From Mariniphaga sp040772505 (lineage in GTDB: Bacteria; Bacteroidota; Bacteroidia; Bacteroidales; Prolixibacteraceae), in NCBI GenBank assembly GCA_040772505.1, contig JAXGYA010000001.1:496001-560000 (forward strand): a stretch of 64,000 nucleotides of DNA, read 5' to 3'. Of the stretch, positions 43,349-51,975 are shown piece by piece. The translations under genes were made by a program, and so were the position numbers. Each line of letters opens with the position of its first letter. Positions within the stretch are counted from its first letter, which is position 1. A model generated the notes under the pieces. That model was not told where the DNA came from, ran no database searches, and saw only the letters and a program-made list of their open reading frames with translations.

Positions 43349-44396
43349 ACTTTAAAATTTTTTTGTTAAACATTTTCTCTTCATTATCTAAAAATTTTAC
43401 GCTCACAGGCAGGTAATAAAGATTATTTTTCAACTCTTCGTCCAGGTCTTCCATCTCCATGAAACGTATGGCGTCTTTTTCGGTTGTAATAATAATTTTA
43501 TTTGCAGAATCTATTTTATTGAACCTGTTTGTAATCAGTCTGATATCTTTTTTTGAATAGTTGTGATGGTCAGGGAAATAAATGGTGTCCATTTCTGAAG
43601 AAAAGGGTTCCAAATGCTCCGGAATCAGTTCAGGGAAAGCAATCCCTGTAACAATCAGCACACTGTATTTTCTGCTTTTGTAAAAATCAGCAATGGACTC
43701 TGTTTCCGGGAAAACGGGCTGGATATTCTGGTATCGGAATGTGGTGAAGAAAAGATCCTGATACGGCATAAGCCGGATATCTTTTTTCAAAATCCGCTTC
43801 ATAATCGGGGTAATTTCATCTTCAGGGCATTTTGTGAAAATGATAATATTTGCCCTGCGCATTTGCCCTGCGCTTTCGCGCAGTGTGCCCACCGGCAGCA
43901 ACTTATCGGTGGTAACCGGTCTGTTGTAATCAATTAGCAAAATGTTTATGCCACGGAAAATCCGCCTGTGCTGAAAAGCATCATCAAGAATAATCACATC
44001 CGGCGGCTTTTCTTCTGCCATTTTCAGGATATTCTCGACACCCCTAACTCTGTTTTCGCAAACCGCAACCGTTATGTCCGGAAGCTTTCTTTTAATCTGT
44101 AGCGGTTCATCCCCAACTTCAGAAACTTTCGACAAAACTTCGACGATTCTGAATCCGCTTGTTTCTCTTTTATATCCCCTGCTGAGGGTGACCACTTCAA
44201 ATTTTTCCCTGAGTAATTCAGCAAGATATTCTACATGTGGCGTTTTGCCTGTTCCGCCCACAGTAATATTTCCAATTGAAACAACAGGAACATCGAACTC
44301 TTTGGACTTTAATATATCCCAGTCGTATAACAAATTACGGATGAAGACAATAATTCCATAAATCACTAAAAACGGATAAAGAAAAATTTTCAACAT
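43287..44396 (-). CDS. lpxK: tetraacyldisaccharide 4'-kinase
   Basis: This 369-residue inner-membrane kinase phosphorylates the lipid A disaccharide. An N-terminal hydrophobic helix (about residues 5-22) precedes the Walker A motif GGTGKT (47-52) in 'VPVVSIGNITVGGTGKTPH'. Other LpxK landmarks are 'LSRGYKRETSG', 'VGDEPLQIKRK', 'DVIILDDAFQHRRI' and 'DHHNYSKKDI'. The C-terminal end is basic and overlaps punA by 62 bp. Upstream, 21 bp away, is an M48 metalloprotease gene. With lpxH at 32196-32945 it gives two steps of lipid A synthesis in the window. Confidence 0.95.
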   Translation of the reverse strand: MLKIFLYPFLVIYGIIVFIRNLLYDWDILKSKEFDVPVVSIGNITVGGTGKTPHVEYLAELLREKFEVVTLSRGYKRETSGFRIVEVLSKVSEVGDEPLQIKRKLPDITVAVCENRVRGVENILKMAEEKPPDVIILDDAFQHRRIFRGINILLIDYNRPVTTDKLLPVGTLRESAGQMRRANIIIFTKCPEDEITPIMKRILKKDIRLMPYQDLFFTTFRYQNIQPVFPETESIADFYKSRKYSVLIVTGIAFPELIPEHLEPFSSEMDTIYFPDHHNYSKKDIRLITNRFNKIDSANKIIITTEKDAIRFMEMEDLDEELKNNLYYLPVSVKFLDNEEKMFNKKILKYVGENKSNRKLHQRKNKSTS

Positions 44397-44417
44397 GCAG
44401 TTTTTTTATAGGCAAAG

Positions 44418-45884
44418 TTACTGACTGATGATTTTTATAAGTTTCCCTTTGGGCAATCGTTGATTGAGCTCAATATTGTTCAGCAAAGCCAGCTCGTTCA
44501 TCTGCCCCTGAGACACACCAAAGCTGCGCAGAGCATCTGCCATGGTAGAAGCTTGCTGAACCTGCACAACTTTTATTCGTTTGGGCTGGACATTCAGCCT
44601 GGAAGCTTCGGTTAGTCGATTAAATCCTGCCATGGTGGATTCAAACAAACGGGCATAGGAATTAAATTCCGCTCCGGTGCTTACCCCATGAAATACATAG
44701 ACCCTTCCATCGTATTCAATGAAATAGGACATTACCCGTATTGTCTGTTGTTGCCCGGTTTGCTGATTTTGAGATACCTGCTCGGAAACAGTAGCTACGG
44801 CAGGCATACCGTTCACAGTAGTGTGCTTCGATTCAAGATGGGTGAGATTCAACTCCTGCAGGGCAACCGGTGCAGCTTCGGCTGCTGATGTCTGCTCAGC
44901 CAGCATAAACAACATCATTGCACTTCCATCTTTTGGCGCCATTTGCACCTGCATCGGTGAGTTTTGAAGCATCCAGGTGGCAGGCACGGGAAATCTGAAT
45001 TTCAATTCAGGATGATAAAATATGCTCCCGTCCACAAACCCCTGGCGCGGATCTTCGCCATACACAATTCCGTCAATCCGTCTCAGATAACCGTCTTCAT
45101 TTACAAGCCATTCCGTATTTCCCAATTTTTCTTTCCATTCTGCCGATTGCCGGGTTACTGAAACCTGGCGGTCTTCGGGATTGGGGTGTGTGGAAAGAAA
45201 TGTGGGAATACCTCCATGGTCACTGCTCATGCTCATTTTTTCCAGAACATTAAAAAAGTCAGCTATTTTTTGTGCGTCATATCCGATTCGTGAAGTGTAT
45301 TCCACGCCAAGGCGGTCAGCCTCCCGTTCATTGTCGCGGCTGAATTTCAAAAACAAAAGCTCCATTCCCTGCATGGCAAAATTTGCAAAATGTCGAAAAT
45401 CTTCAGAAGCAATCATGCCACCAATCAAAAGCAACTGCCCCAACTGCTGTTTGCTTTGCTGAACAACTGTGTGGCGGGCTGTTATATGCCCCATTTCGTG
45501 CCCTAAAACTCCCATCAGCTCTGCTTCACTGCTGAATTGTGCTAAAATGCCGCGGGTCAGATAAATATATCCGCCGGGAACTGCAAAAGCATTTACAACC
45601 GGTGAGTCCAAAATCCGGAAATAATACTGAAGGTTGGGGCGGTGTGAAAGTTTACCCATTTCGTCTCCTTTGGATTTAATGAATGAAAGAAGCAGATCAT
45701 TCTGATAGAGCCCAAATGTAGCAATTACCTGTGGATCATAGCTTCTGCCCATTTCAATTTCCTGAGCTTCAGAAAATAAAGTCAGCTGCCGTTTCCCGGT
45801 AACCGGATTCACTGCACAGGAGGGAATGAGTAAAATCACAGCAATTATCAGGGAAATCCTGGTAAATAATTTTGATGTGTTCAT
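44418..45884 (-). CDS. M48-family zinc metalloprotease lipoprotein with LysM-like C-terminus
   Basis: This 488-residue protein has a lipoprotein signal (LLIPSCAV, Cys23) and an M48 peptidase domain. The zinc motif HEMGH is at residues 129-133 ('LMGVLGHEMGHITARH'), with the third ligand Glu in 'FSRDNEREADRLGVEY'. This resembles BepA/LoiP-type periplasmic proteases for outer-membrane protein quality control. The second half has a beta-rich region and ends with a LysM-like segment from about residue 435 ('KVVQVQQASTMADALRSFG' to 'LPKGKLIKII'), which may bind peptidoglycan. It leads a run with lpxK and punA on the minus strand, consistent with an envelope role. Confidence 0.92.
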   Translation of the reverse strand: MNTSKLFTRISLIIAVILLIPSCAVNPVTGKRQLTLFSEAQEIEMGRSYDPQVIATFGLYQNDLLLSFIKSKGDEMGKLSHRPNLQYYFRILDSPVVNAFAVPGGYIYLTRGILAQFSSEAELMGVLGHEMGHITARHTVVQQSKQQLGQLLLIGGMIASEDFRHFANFAMQGMELLFLKFSRDNEREADRLGVEYTSRIGYDAQKIADFFNVLEKMSMSSDHGGIPTFLSTHPNPEDRQVSVTRQSAEWKEKLGNTEWLVNEDGYLRRIDGIVYGEDPRQGFVDGSIFYHPELKFRFPVPATWMLQNSPMQVQMAPKDGSAMMLFMLAEQTSAAEAAPVALQELNLTHLESKHTTVNGMPAVATVSEQVSQNQQTGQQQTIRVMSYFIEYDGRVYVFHGVSTGAEFNSYARLFESTMAGFNRLTEASRLNVQPKRIKVVQVQQASTMADALRSFGVSQGQMNELALLNNIELNQRLPKGKLIKIISQ

Positions 45885-46023
45885 TATCCGGAATATTATA
45901 TTAAGAGTAGATTTTAAAATTAACAGTTAAATATCGGAATTTATTTTTCACAAACGAAAGGAAATTCCTGAAATATACACTTTATGTAATTTTATTCATT
46001 CTAAATATTTTATAGTTAAAGAC

Positions 46024-46050
46024 CTAAAAAAAGCCGGGCAACAGCCCGGC
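46024..46050 (-). terminator. Rho-independent terminator of trpS
   Basis: The perfect 7-bp stem GCCGGGC/GCCCGGC with a 4-nt loop is followed on the minus strand by TTTTTTTAGG. It lies 29 bp after the trpS stop. Confidence 0.85.
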
Positions 46051-46078
46051 GTCTATGTATCTAAGGTTATGTGTTGTA

Positions 46079-47083
46079 TTAAAACAACTTTCTTATTCCC
46101 ACTACTTCTTTAACTTCTTTCAGCGTTTTGGATGCCGATTCGCGTGCTTTTTCAGCACCTAATTTTGCAACCCGTGCAAGATACGCATCATTTTCCAGAA
46201 TATCAATAATTCTTTCCCGGATTGGAGCCGTATAGGAAATGATGTCGTCTGCCAATTGCTTTTTCATGTCGCCGTAGCGAATTGTACAATTGTTATATTG
46301 ATCATTAAAAAATGCAACCGTTGAAGGTTCGGAAACAATCTCCATCAGGGTGAACAGATTTTGAATCGCTTCCGGTTTTTCCTGATTCATCTCTGTTGGG
46401 CCCGAATCTGTTACTGCACGCATCACTTTTTTACGTATCGATTCTGGCTCTTCAAAAAGATTAATGGCATTTCCTTCCGATTTGCCCATCTTGCCGCTGC
46501 CATCAAGTCCGGGAACTTTCATCATGTCTTTTCCGTCGAAAGTGTAGGGTTTTGGCGTTGGAAACACTCTCTTTTTGTACATCCGGTTGAATCTTCGGGT
46601 AAATTTCCGCGCCATTTCCAGATTCTGCTCCTGGTCTTTTCCAACGGGCACATAGTTGGCTTTATGGATAATTATATCGGAAGCCATCAGTACGGGATAG
46701 GTCAAAAGACCTGCATTCACATTGTCGGGTTGCTGGCGCGCTTTTTCCTTAAAGGAGGTGGTGCGTTCCAGTTCGCCCAGATAGGCGTTCATATTCATAA
46801 TGATGTAGAGTTCCGTTACTTCAGGCACATCACTCTGAATGTATATGGTTGCTTTTTCAGGGTCAATACCGCAGGCTAAATACTCTGCAAGCACCTGTTT
46901 CACCCCGGCTTGAAGATTCTCAGGGGTGGGGTGAGTGGTTAGCGAATGAAGGTCGGCAATGAAGAAAAAGCAGTTAAAATCCTCCTGCATTCTTACAAAA
47001 TTGCGCACCACTCCAAAATAATTCCCCAGGTGCAAATAACCTGTTGGGCGTATTCCGCTGAGAACTGTCAGTTTTTTTGTCAT
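46079..47083 (-). CDS. trpS: tryptophanyl-tRNA synthetase
   Basis: This 334-residue class I synthetase charges tRNA-Trp. The HIGH-like motif is SGIRPTGYLHLGNYFG and the KMSKS-like motif is GSGKMGKSEGNAI. The 'YPVLMASDIIIHKANYVPVGKDQEQ' region matches the tryptophan pocket. Length is typical. A -7-like TAAATTTG lies upstream at 47111-47118 on this strand without a convincing -33. It ends with a strong terminator and is monocistronic. Confidence 0.96.
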   Translation of the reverse strand: MTKKLTVLSGIRPTGYLHLGNYFGVVRNFVRMQEDFNCFFFIADLHSLTTHPTPENLQAGVKQVLAEYLACGIDPEKATIYIQSDVPEVTELYIIMNMNAYLGELERTTSFKEKARQQPDNVNAGLLTYPVLMASDIIIHKANYVPVGKDQEQNLEMARKFTRRFNRMYKKRVFPTPKPYTFDGKDMMKVPGLDGSGKMGKSEGNAINLFEEPESIRKKVMRAVTDSGPTEMNQEKPEAIQNLFTLMEIVSEPSTVAFFNDQYNNCTIRYGDMKKQLADDIISYTAPIRERIIDILENDAYLARVAKLGAEKARESASKTLKEVKEVVGIRKLF

Positions 47084-47269
47084 TTCAAACGAATCAGAAT
47101 TTTAAAACTACAAATTTACATAAAAAATTTAACCGCTTAATATTTCAATACCGATTGCGTTTCCATATCCTTTATTTTTAAATTTGGTTCTTTGTTAACA
47201 AGAATTCGCAGGGAAACAATAAATTTATTAGAATTGAGTATCTTGCTCCAATAAAGCAGGAATATAATT

Positions 47270-48442
47270 ATGAGAAAAGTTATTAGTGAGGGATTGAGAG
47301 TCCCAATAAAGATGTGGCTGGATGACATTGATGAGAATGCACTTTTGCAGGCTAAAAACCTTGCCAATCTTCCTTTTGTTTTCAAACATGTTGCTTTAAT
47401 GCCCGACTCTCATATGGGATTTGGAATGCCCATTGGCGGAGTTATTGCCACGAGGGATGTTATTATTCCCAATGCGGTGGGAGTTGATATTGGCTGTGGC
47501 ATGTGTGCGACGAAAACATCATTAAATGAGATAGATACGAATGTGCTAAAGAAAATCATGTCGGGAGTCCGGCAGCTGGTTCCGCTGGGTTTCAAGCACC
47601 ACAAGGAAGCTCAGGATGAGAGTCTGATGCCTTCCATTGAACATGTTCCGGAAAATGGAATCGTTAGGCAGGAATTTGAATCGGCAACAAGACAGATTGG
47701 TACTTTGGGTGGCGGCAACCATTTCATTGAAATACAGAAAGGTTCCGATAATCATATCTGGATAATGGTTCATTCCGGAAGCCGGAATATCGGATTGAAG
47801 GTGGCGGAACATTACAATAAGCTGGCAATAACACTGAATCAGAAATGGTACTCTTGTGTAGAAAGAAAGCTGGATTTGGCATTTCTGCCTCTTGAGACAC
47901 AGGAGGGGCAGGATTATTTATTAGAAATGCAGTACTGTATTGATTTTGCCTTCGCCAGCAGGATGCTCATGATGGAGCGCATCAAATCCGTATTCGCTGA
48001 TATTTTTGGCGATAGTTTCTATACGACTGATTTTATAAACATTGCTCACAATTATGCACGCAAAGAGAACCATTTTGGGTCCAATGTCATTGTTCACCGA
48101 AAGGGAGCAACAAGTGCGCGCAAAGGAGAGGCAGGTATAATTCCCGGTTCCCAGGGAACTAAAAGTTATATTGTGCGCGGAAAAGGGAATGTGGAAAGTT
48201 TCCAAAGCTGTTCTCATGGTGCAGGCCGTGTTATGGGACGCAGACAAGCGATGCGCGAATTGACTTTGGAAGATGAGATTAAAAAACTCGATAAAAAAGG
48301 AATTGTTCATGCTATCCGGGGTGCACGGGATCTGGATGAAGCTCCCAGTGCATATAAAAATATCCAGGAGGTAATGAGAAATCAGGAAGATCTGGTGGAA
48401 ATAGTGGTAGAACTCTCTCCGCTGGCAGTGATCAAAGGTTAG
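47270..48442 (+). CDS. rtcB: RNA-splicing ligase RtcB
   Basis: This 390-residue protein is an RtcB ligase, joining RNA 2',3'-cyclic phosphate ends to 5'-OH using GTP and manganese. Metal ligands are visible: His48 in 'MPDSHMGFG', Asp73 and Cys76 in 'GVDIGCGMCATKTS', and His in 'LGGGNHFIEIQ' and 'MVHSGSRNIG'. The guanylylated His is in 'SCSHGAGRVMGRRQAM'. It begins directly MRKVISEGLRVPIKMW, with no N-terminal extension. No RtcA or archease gene is adjacent. It may act in RNA repair or tRNA damage recovery. Confidence 0.94.
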   Translation: MRKVISEGLRVPIKMWLDDIDENALLQAKNLANLPFVFKHVALMPDSHMGFGMPIGGVIATRDVIIPNAVGVDIGCGMCATKTSLNEIDTNVLKKIMSGVRQLVPLGFKHHKEAQDESLMPSIEHVPENGIVRQEFESATRQIGTLGGGNHFIEIQKGSDNHIWIMVHSGSRNIGLKVAEHYNKLAITLNQKWYSCVERKLDLAFLPLETQEGQDYLLEMQYCIDFAFASRMLMMERIKSVFADIFGDSFYTTDFINIAHNYARKENHFGSNVIVHRKGATSARKGEAGIIPGSQGTKSYIVRGKGNVESFQSCSHGAGRVMGRRQAMRELTLEDEIKKLDKKGIVHAIRGARDLDEAPSAYKNIQEVMRNQEDLVEIVVELSPLAVIKG

Positions 48443-49001
48443 GGGAGGTGGGGGTAAGCTGTGATTAGGTGGAGATTAAGTTGTGATTAGGTTGATATTA
48501 AGTTGTGATTAGGTGGAGATTGAGGGAGATCGGTGCGGGTTTCAAACTTTGAATTCTGTTCAAACCCCCAATCGAAGAGGTTTTTGCCAATTCTGATTTT
48601 TTTTGTTCTTCCCGGTTTTAATTCAATCGTATTTACTTTTTGAATAAGACTTTTAATGTTTTCATTGCAATAAACATTTTTTCACTATCCGGTAACTTTA
48701 TAAAGTCATATGGAACACACTACCGCCTGACGCAAAACCGCTTCGCTAACAGACACTAATTTTTTTCAATTTGCTTGTATCGGTGTCCAATATTTTTCAA
48801 TTTGCCAGAAATGCGTAAAACCTCATTGAATAACTCAAGCAGATATATTCTCGCAAACCGCAAGATAATGATAGTGTAAATGTTAAAAAACTTTTAATGT
48901 TTAAAATATAAGGATAATTAATCAAGTTCAATGCTAACTTTGTAGTCAGAACTTTCACTTTGTGAAATTGTTCTATAATACTGTAAGTTAATAAGGAAGA
49001 T
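48443..49001. other. 559-bp gap between rtcB and the acyl-CoA synthetase gene
   Basis: No gene is supported here; the short open frames lack conserved features. The gap contains the 22-bp tandem repeat (48456-48521), two copies of TTTTTCAATTTGC at 48762-48774 and 48793-48805 (31 bp apart), and a -7-like TAACTTTG at 48935-48942 that may drive the downstream gene without a clear -33. A purine-rich AAGGA lies about 10 bp before the downstream ATG. Confidence 0.5.
48456..48521. repeat. Three tandem 22-bp repeats downstream of rtcB
   Basis: Three contiguous 22-bp units share the pattern AAG(C/T)TGTGATTAGG(T)GGAGATT: 48456-48477, 48478-48499 and 48500-48521. They differ at one to three positions. 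A degenerate GAGGGAGAT follows. The period is close to two helical turns. The unit starts 14 bp after the rtcB stop. It is not a CRISPR, since there are no spacers. Confidence 0.85.
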
Positions 49002-50666
49002 ATGATGAGTAATATAAAATATACCATTCCTGCCCTTTTTCAGGAAACATTAAAAAAGTTTGCCGACAACACATCGCTTGTTTATGCGGGCGAATCCAAT
49101 TACACCTATCGCCAAATGGGCGAAGATGTTATGAGGATTGCTGCGTTGCTCAAAAGTCTTGGTATTCAAAAAGGAGATAAAGTAGCTTTGTTAGGTGTCA
49201 ATATGCCCGCGTGGGGAACCGCATTTTTTGCCATTTCCTGGGTTGGAGCCACTGTTGTTCCAATCTTGCCCGATTTTCATCCCAACGAGGTGAAATCAAT
49301 TATTGAGCACTCGGAATCCAGGATGATGTTTGTTTCCGAAGGGTTGTACAGAAACCTGAATGCTGATATCGTTAGTTTGCTGGAACATCTTATTTTGCTT
49401 GAGAATTTTGCAATAATTCCTACGGGTACGGATGCAGGCGAGCTGCATAACCTGAAAAGTTCCCTTTCCGATTCTGTTATCGAGTCTGTTCCGGAGGATG
49501 TTGCTGAAGAGGATCTTGCATCCATTATTTACACATCAGGCACTACAGGCAATTCAAAAGGGGTGATGCTGACGCATAAAAACCTGTCGTGGACAACGGA
49601 AAAGAGCTACACGCTACAAACTATTGATACCGAAGATCGTTTTCTTTCCGTATTGCCGCTTTCCCATACTTTCGAGAACACACTTGGATTTTTGTTCCCT
49701 GTTAAGTTTGGTGCTTCCGTTCATTATCTGCGCAAACCGCCAACTGCGCTTGTTCTCATGCCTGCGCTGCAAGTAGTAAAGCCTACCATTATGCTGATTG
49801 TTCCGCTTATCATTGAAAAGGTGTTTAGATCTAAAATTTATCCAAAATTTCAAAAGAGTGCTATAACCCGCTCACTCTATGCTTTTGCTCCCACCCGAAA
49901 ATTATTGCACCGGGTTGCTGCACGAAAACTTTATGAAACCTTTGGAGGGAAGCTGAGATTTTTCGGAATCGGGGGAGCAAAGCTGGATACCACTGTTGAA
50001 CGGTTTTTAAATGAAGGAAAGTTCCCCTATGCAATTGGCTACGGTCTGACTGAAACTTCTCCGCTGCTTGCCGGCGCTGTGGGAAAAAATGTCCGTATTG
50101 GGTCAACCGGCATTGCCATGGATGGCGTTCAGCTCAGATTAGGCGATGCAAACATGGAAACCGGCGAAGGTGAGATTCAGGCAAAAGGAGAAAATGTAAT
50201 GAAAGGTTATTACAAAGCACCCGAACTCACAAGCGAAGTGTTTACCGAAGACGGATGGTTCAAAACCGGAGATAAGGGGTGGTACGACAAAGATAACTTC
50301 CTCTATATCAAAGGGCGTATCAAAACAATGATTATCGGGGCAAGCGGTGAAAATATTTATCCCGAAGAAATTGAAACAATCATCAACAAAATGCGCTTTG
50401 TGCTTGAATCGCTTGTGCTGGAGAAAAAAGGAAAACTGGTGGCTATGGTACACCTTAATATGGATGAGGTGGAACACTATTTTAAGCAGCTCAAAGCAGA
50501 TACCTATCAATACATGCAGGATTTATCCGACGATATTTTAAAGGAGATTCATCAGAAAGTCAATGCTGAGCTGAATAAATTCTCCAGATTGCAGTATGTG
50601 GTTCTGCAACCCATACCCTTCGAGAAAACACCTACCAAGAAAATCAAGCGATTCTTATACGCTTAG
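49002..50666 (+). CDS. long-chain fatty acid-CoA ligase (AMP-binding)
   Basis: This 554-residue adenylate-forming enzyme activates fatty acids with ATP and CoA. The AMP-binding signature is 'IIYTSGTTGNSKGVMLTHKN'. Further conserved segments are 'GYGLTETSP', 'GWFKTGDKGWYD' and 'GRIKTMIIGASGENIYPEEIE', and the catalytic Lys region is 'TPTKKIKRF' at the C-terminus. There is no clear membrane helix. Two ATGs are adjacent (49002 and 49005), and a purine-rich stretch precedes them. It is followed by a terminator and is separate from the purM-prfA-pyrF group. Confidence 0.93.
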   Translation: MMSNIKYTIPALFQETLKKFADNTSLVYAGESNYTYRQMGEDVMRIAALLKSLGIQKGDKVALLGVNMPAWGTAFFAISWVGATVVPILPDFHPNEVKSIIEHSESRMMFVSEGLYRNLNADIVSLLEHLILLENFAIIPTGTDAGELHNLKSSLSDSVIESVPEDVAEEDLASIIYTSGTTGNSKGVMLTHKNLSWTTEKSYTLQTIDTEDRFLSVLPLSHTFENTLGFLFPVKFGASVHYLRKPPTALVLMPALQVVKPTIMLIVPLIIEKVFRSKIYPKFQKSAITRSLYAFAPTRKLLHRVAARKLYETFGGKLRFFGIGGAKLDTTVERFLNEGKFPYAIGYGLTETSPLLAGAVGKNVRIGSTGIAMDGVQLRLGDANMETGEGEIQAKGENVMKGYYKAPELTSEVFTEDGWFKTGDKGWYDKDNFLYIKGRIKTMIIGASGENIYPEEIETIINKMRFVLESLVLEKKGKLVAMVHLNMDEVEHYFKQLKADTYQYMQDLSDDILKEIHQKVNAELNKFSRLQYVVLQPIPFEKTPTKKIKRFLYA

Positions 50667-50679
50667 CACCTATCGGGTT

Positions 50680-50716
50680 AAAAAAGGGAGGGTTCAGTAA
50701 GGGCTTTCCCTTTTTT
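50680..50716 (+). terminator. Rho-independent terminator of the acyl-CoA synthetase gene
   Basis: AAAAAAGGGA pairs with TCCCTTTTTT across a 17-nt loop, ending in a T run (TTTTTTATTTT). It starts 14 bp after the stop codon. Confidence 0.7.
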
Positions 50717-50772
50717 ATTTTCAGGTGAGCAGAATTTGTTAATTTTGCAGTGTTTAATAACCGGAATAACAG

Positions 50773-51942
50773 ATGGTGGCAGAATCAAGATATAATTTCA
50801 GAGGTGTTTCAGCATCAAAAGACGATGTGCACAATGCCATTAAAAATATTGACAAGGGGCTATTCCCTAAAGCTTTTTGTAAAATTGTTCCCGATATTTT
50901 AGGCGGCAACCCCGACTGGTGCAACATCATGCATGCCGACGGGGCAGGCACCAAATCATCGCTGGCTTATGTTTACTGGAAAGAAACGGGCGATTTGTCG
51001 GTGTGGAAAGGAATTGCACAGGATGCGCTGATTATGAATATTGACGACCTGCTTTGTGTGGGCGCCACCGAAAATATACTTGTTTCGTCAACCATTGGCA
51101 GAAATAAAAATAAAATTCCCGGGGAAGTGATTGCCGCAATCATCAACGGAACCGAAGAGCTCTTGGAAAAACTGCGTGAGCTGGGCATCAGTGCATGGTC
51201 AACCGGTGGAGAAACTGCCGATGTGGGCGATTTAGTCAGAACAATTATCGTGGACTCAACCGTAACCTGCCGGATGAAGCGCGAAGATGTCATTTCTGCC
51301 GGAAATATTTCTACCGGCGATGTGATTGTTGGTTTGTCATCTTCAGGACAGGCAGCCTATGAAGAGGAATATAACGGCGGCATGGGAAGCAATGGACTAA
51401 CCTCGGCACGCCACGATGTTTTTGCAAAGTATCTGTCCGAAAAATATCCTGAAAGCTTCGATTCTGAAATCCCTGAGAACCTGGTTTATTCCGGTCAGCT
51501 GAAACTGACTGAGCAAATTGACGGACTGGGAATTGATGCAGGTAAACTTGTGCTTTCGCCCACCCGCACTTATGCACCGGTCATAAAAAAAGTACTGGAA
51601 AACTTCAGAAAATACATTTCGGGAATGATCCACTGTTCGGGAGGTGCACAAACCAAAGTGCTGCACTTTGTTGAAAACGTTCATGTTGTTAAAAACAACA
51701 TGTTCTCTATACCCCCCTTGTTCCGGATTATCAGGGAGCAATCGGGAACAAGCTGGCAGGAAATGTACAAGGTTTTCAACATGGGACACCGGTTTGAAAT
51801 TTATACAAACCAAAGTGTGGTAGATGAGATTATTGCCATTTCAAAATCGTTTAATATTGATGCACAAATAATTGGAAATGTTGAACCTTATGAAGGGGAA
51901 AAGCTGACCATCAGTTCCGAAACCGGAACTTATATCTATTAA
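50773..51942 (+). CDS. purM: phosphoribosylformylglycinamidine cyclo-ligase (Bacteroidota-type PurM)
   Basis: This 389-residue enzyme forms AIR from FGAM in purine synthesis. It has the PurM features 'HADGAGTKSSLAYVYW', 'IVGLSSSGQAAYEEEYNGGMGSN' (split around the loop), 'GGETADVGDLVRT' and 'FNMGHRFEIY'. The N-terminus 'YNFRGVSASKDDVHNAIKNI' is the form found in Bacteroidota, which is diverged from the E. coli type. The start is preceded by -7-like TAATTTTG at 50740-50747. It leads a probable operon with prfA (33-bp gap) and pyrF, an arrangement I recall as common in Bacteroidales. Confidence 0.94.
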   Translation: MVAESRYNFRGVSASKDDVHNAIKNIDKGLFPKAFCKIVPDILGGNPDWCNIMHADGAGTKSSLAYVYWKETGDLSVWKGIAQDALIMNIDDLLCVGATENILVSSTIGRNKNKIPGEVIAAIINGTEELLEKLRELGISAWSTGGETADVGDLVRTIIVDSTVTCRMKREDVISAGNISTGDVIVGLSSSGQAAYEEEYNGGMGSNGLTSARHDVFAKYLSEKYPESFDSEIPENLVYSGQLKLTEQIDGLGIDAGKLVLSPTRTYAPVIKKVLENFRKYISGMIHCSGGAQTKVLHFVENVHVVKNNMFSIPPLFRIIREQSGTSWQEMYKVFNMGHRFEIYTNQSVVDEIIAISKSFNIDAQIIGNVEPYEGEKLTISSETGTYIY

Positions 51943-51962
51943 CCTGTTAACACACATAAAAG

Positions 51963-51968
51963 AGGAGG
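51963..51968 (+). promoter_or_regulatory. Strong Shine-Dalgarno sequence before prfA
   Basis: AGGAGG lies 7 nt upstream of the prfA ATG within a purine-rich stretch. Bacteroidota mostly initiate without Shine-Dalgarno pairing, and no other gene in this window has such a perfect motif, so it is notable here. Confidence 0.6.
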
Positions 51969-51975
51969 AAAAAGA

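Noticed and set aside
46361..46879. 172-codon open frame antisense to trpS
   Set aside because: It lies wholly within trpS, has no recognisable domain and follows the codon pattern of the opposite strand.
48456..48521. Tandem 22-bp repeats as a CRISPR array
   Set aside because: The units are directly contiguous with no spacers, and no cas genes are present.
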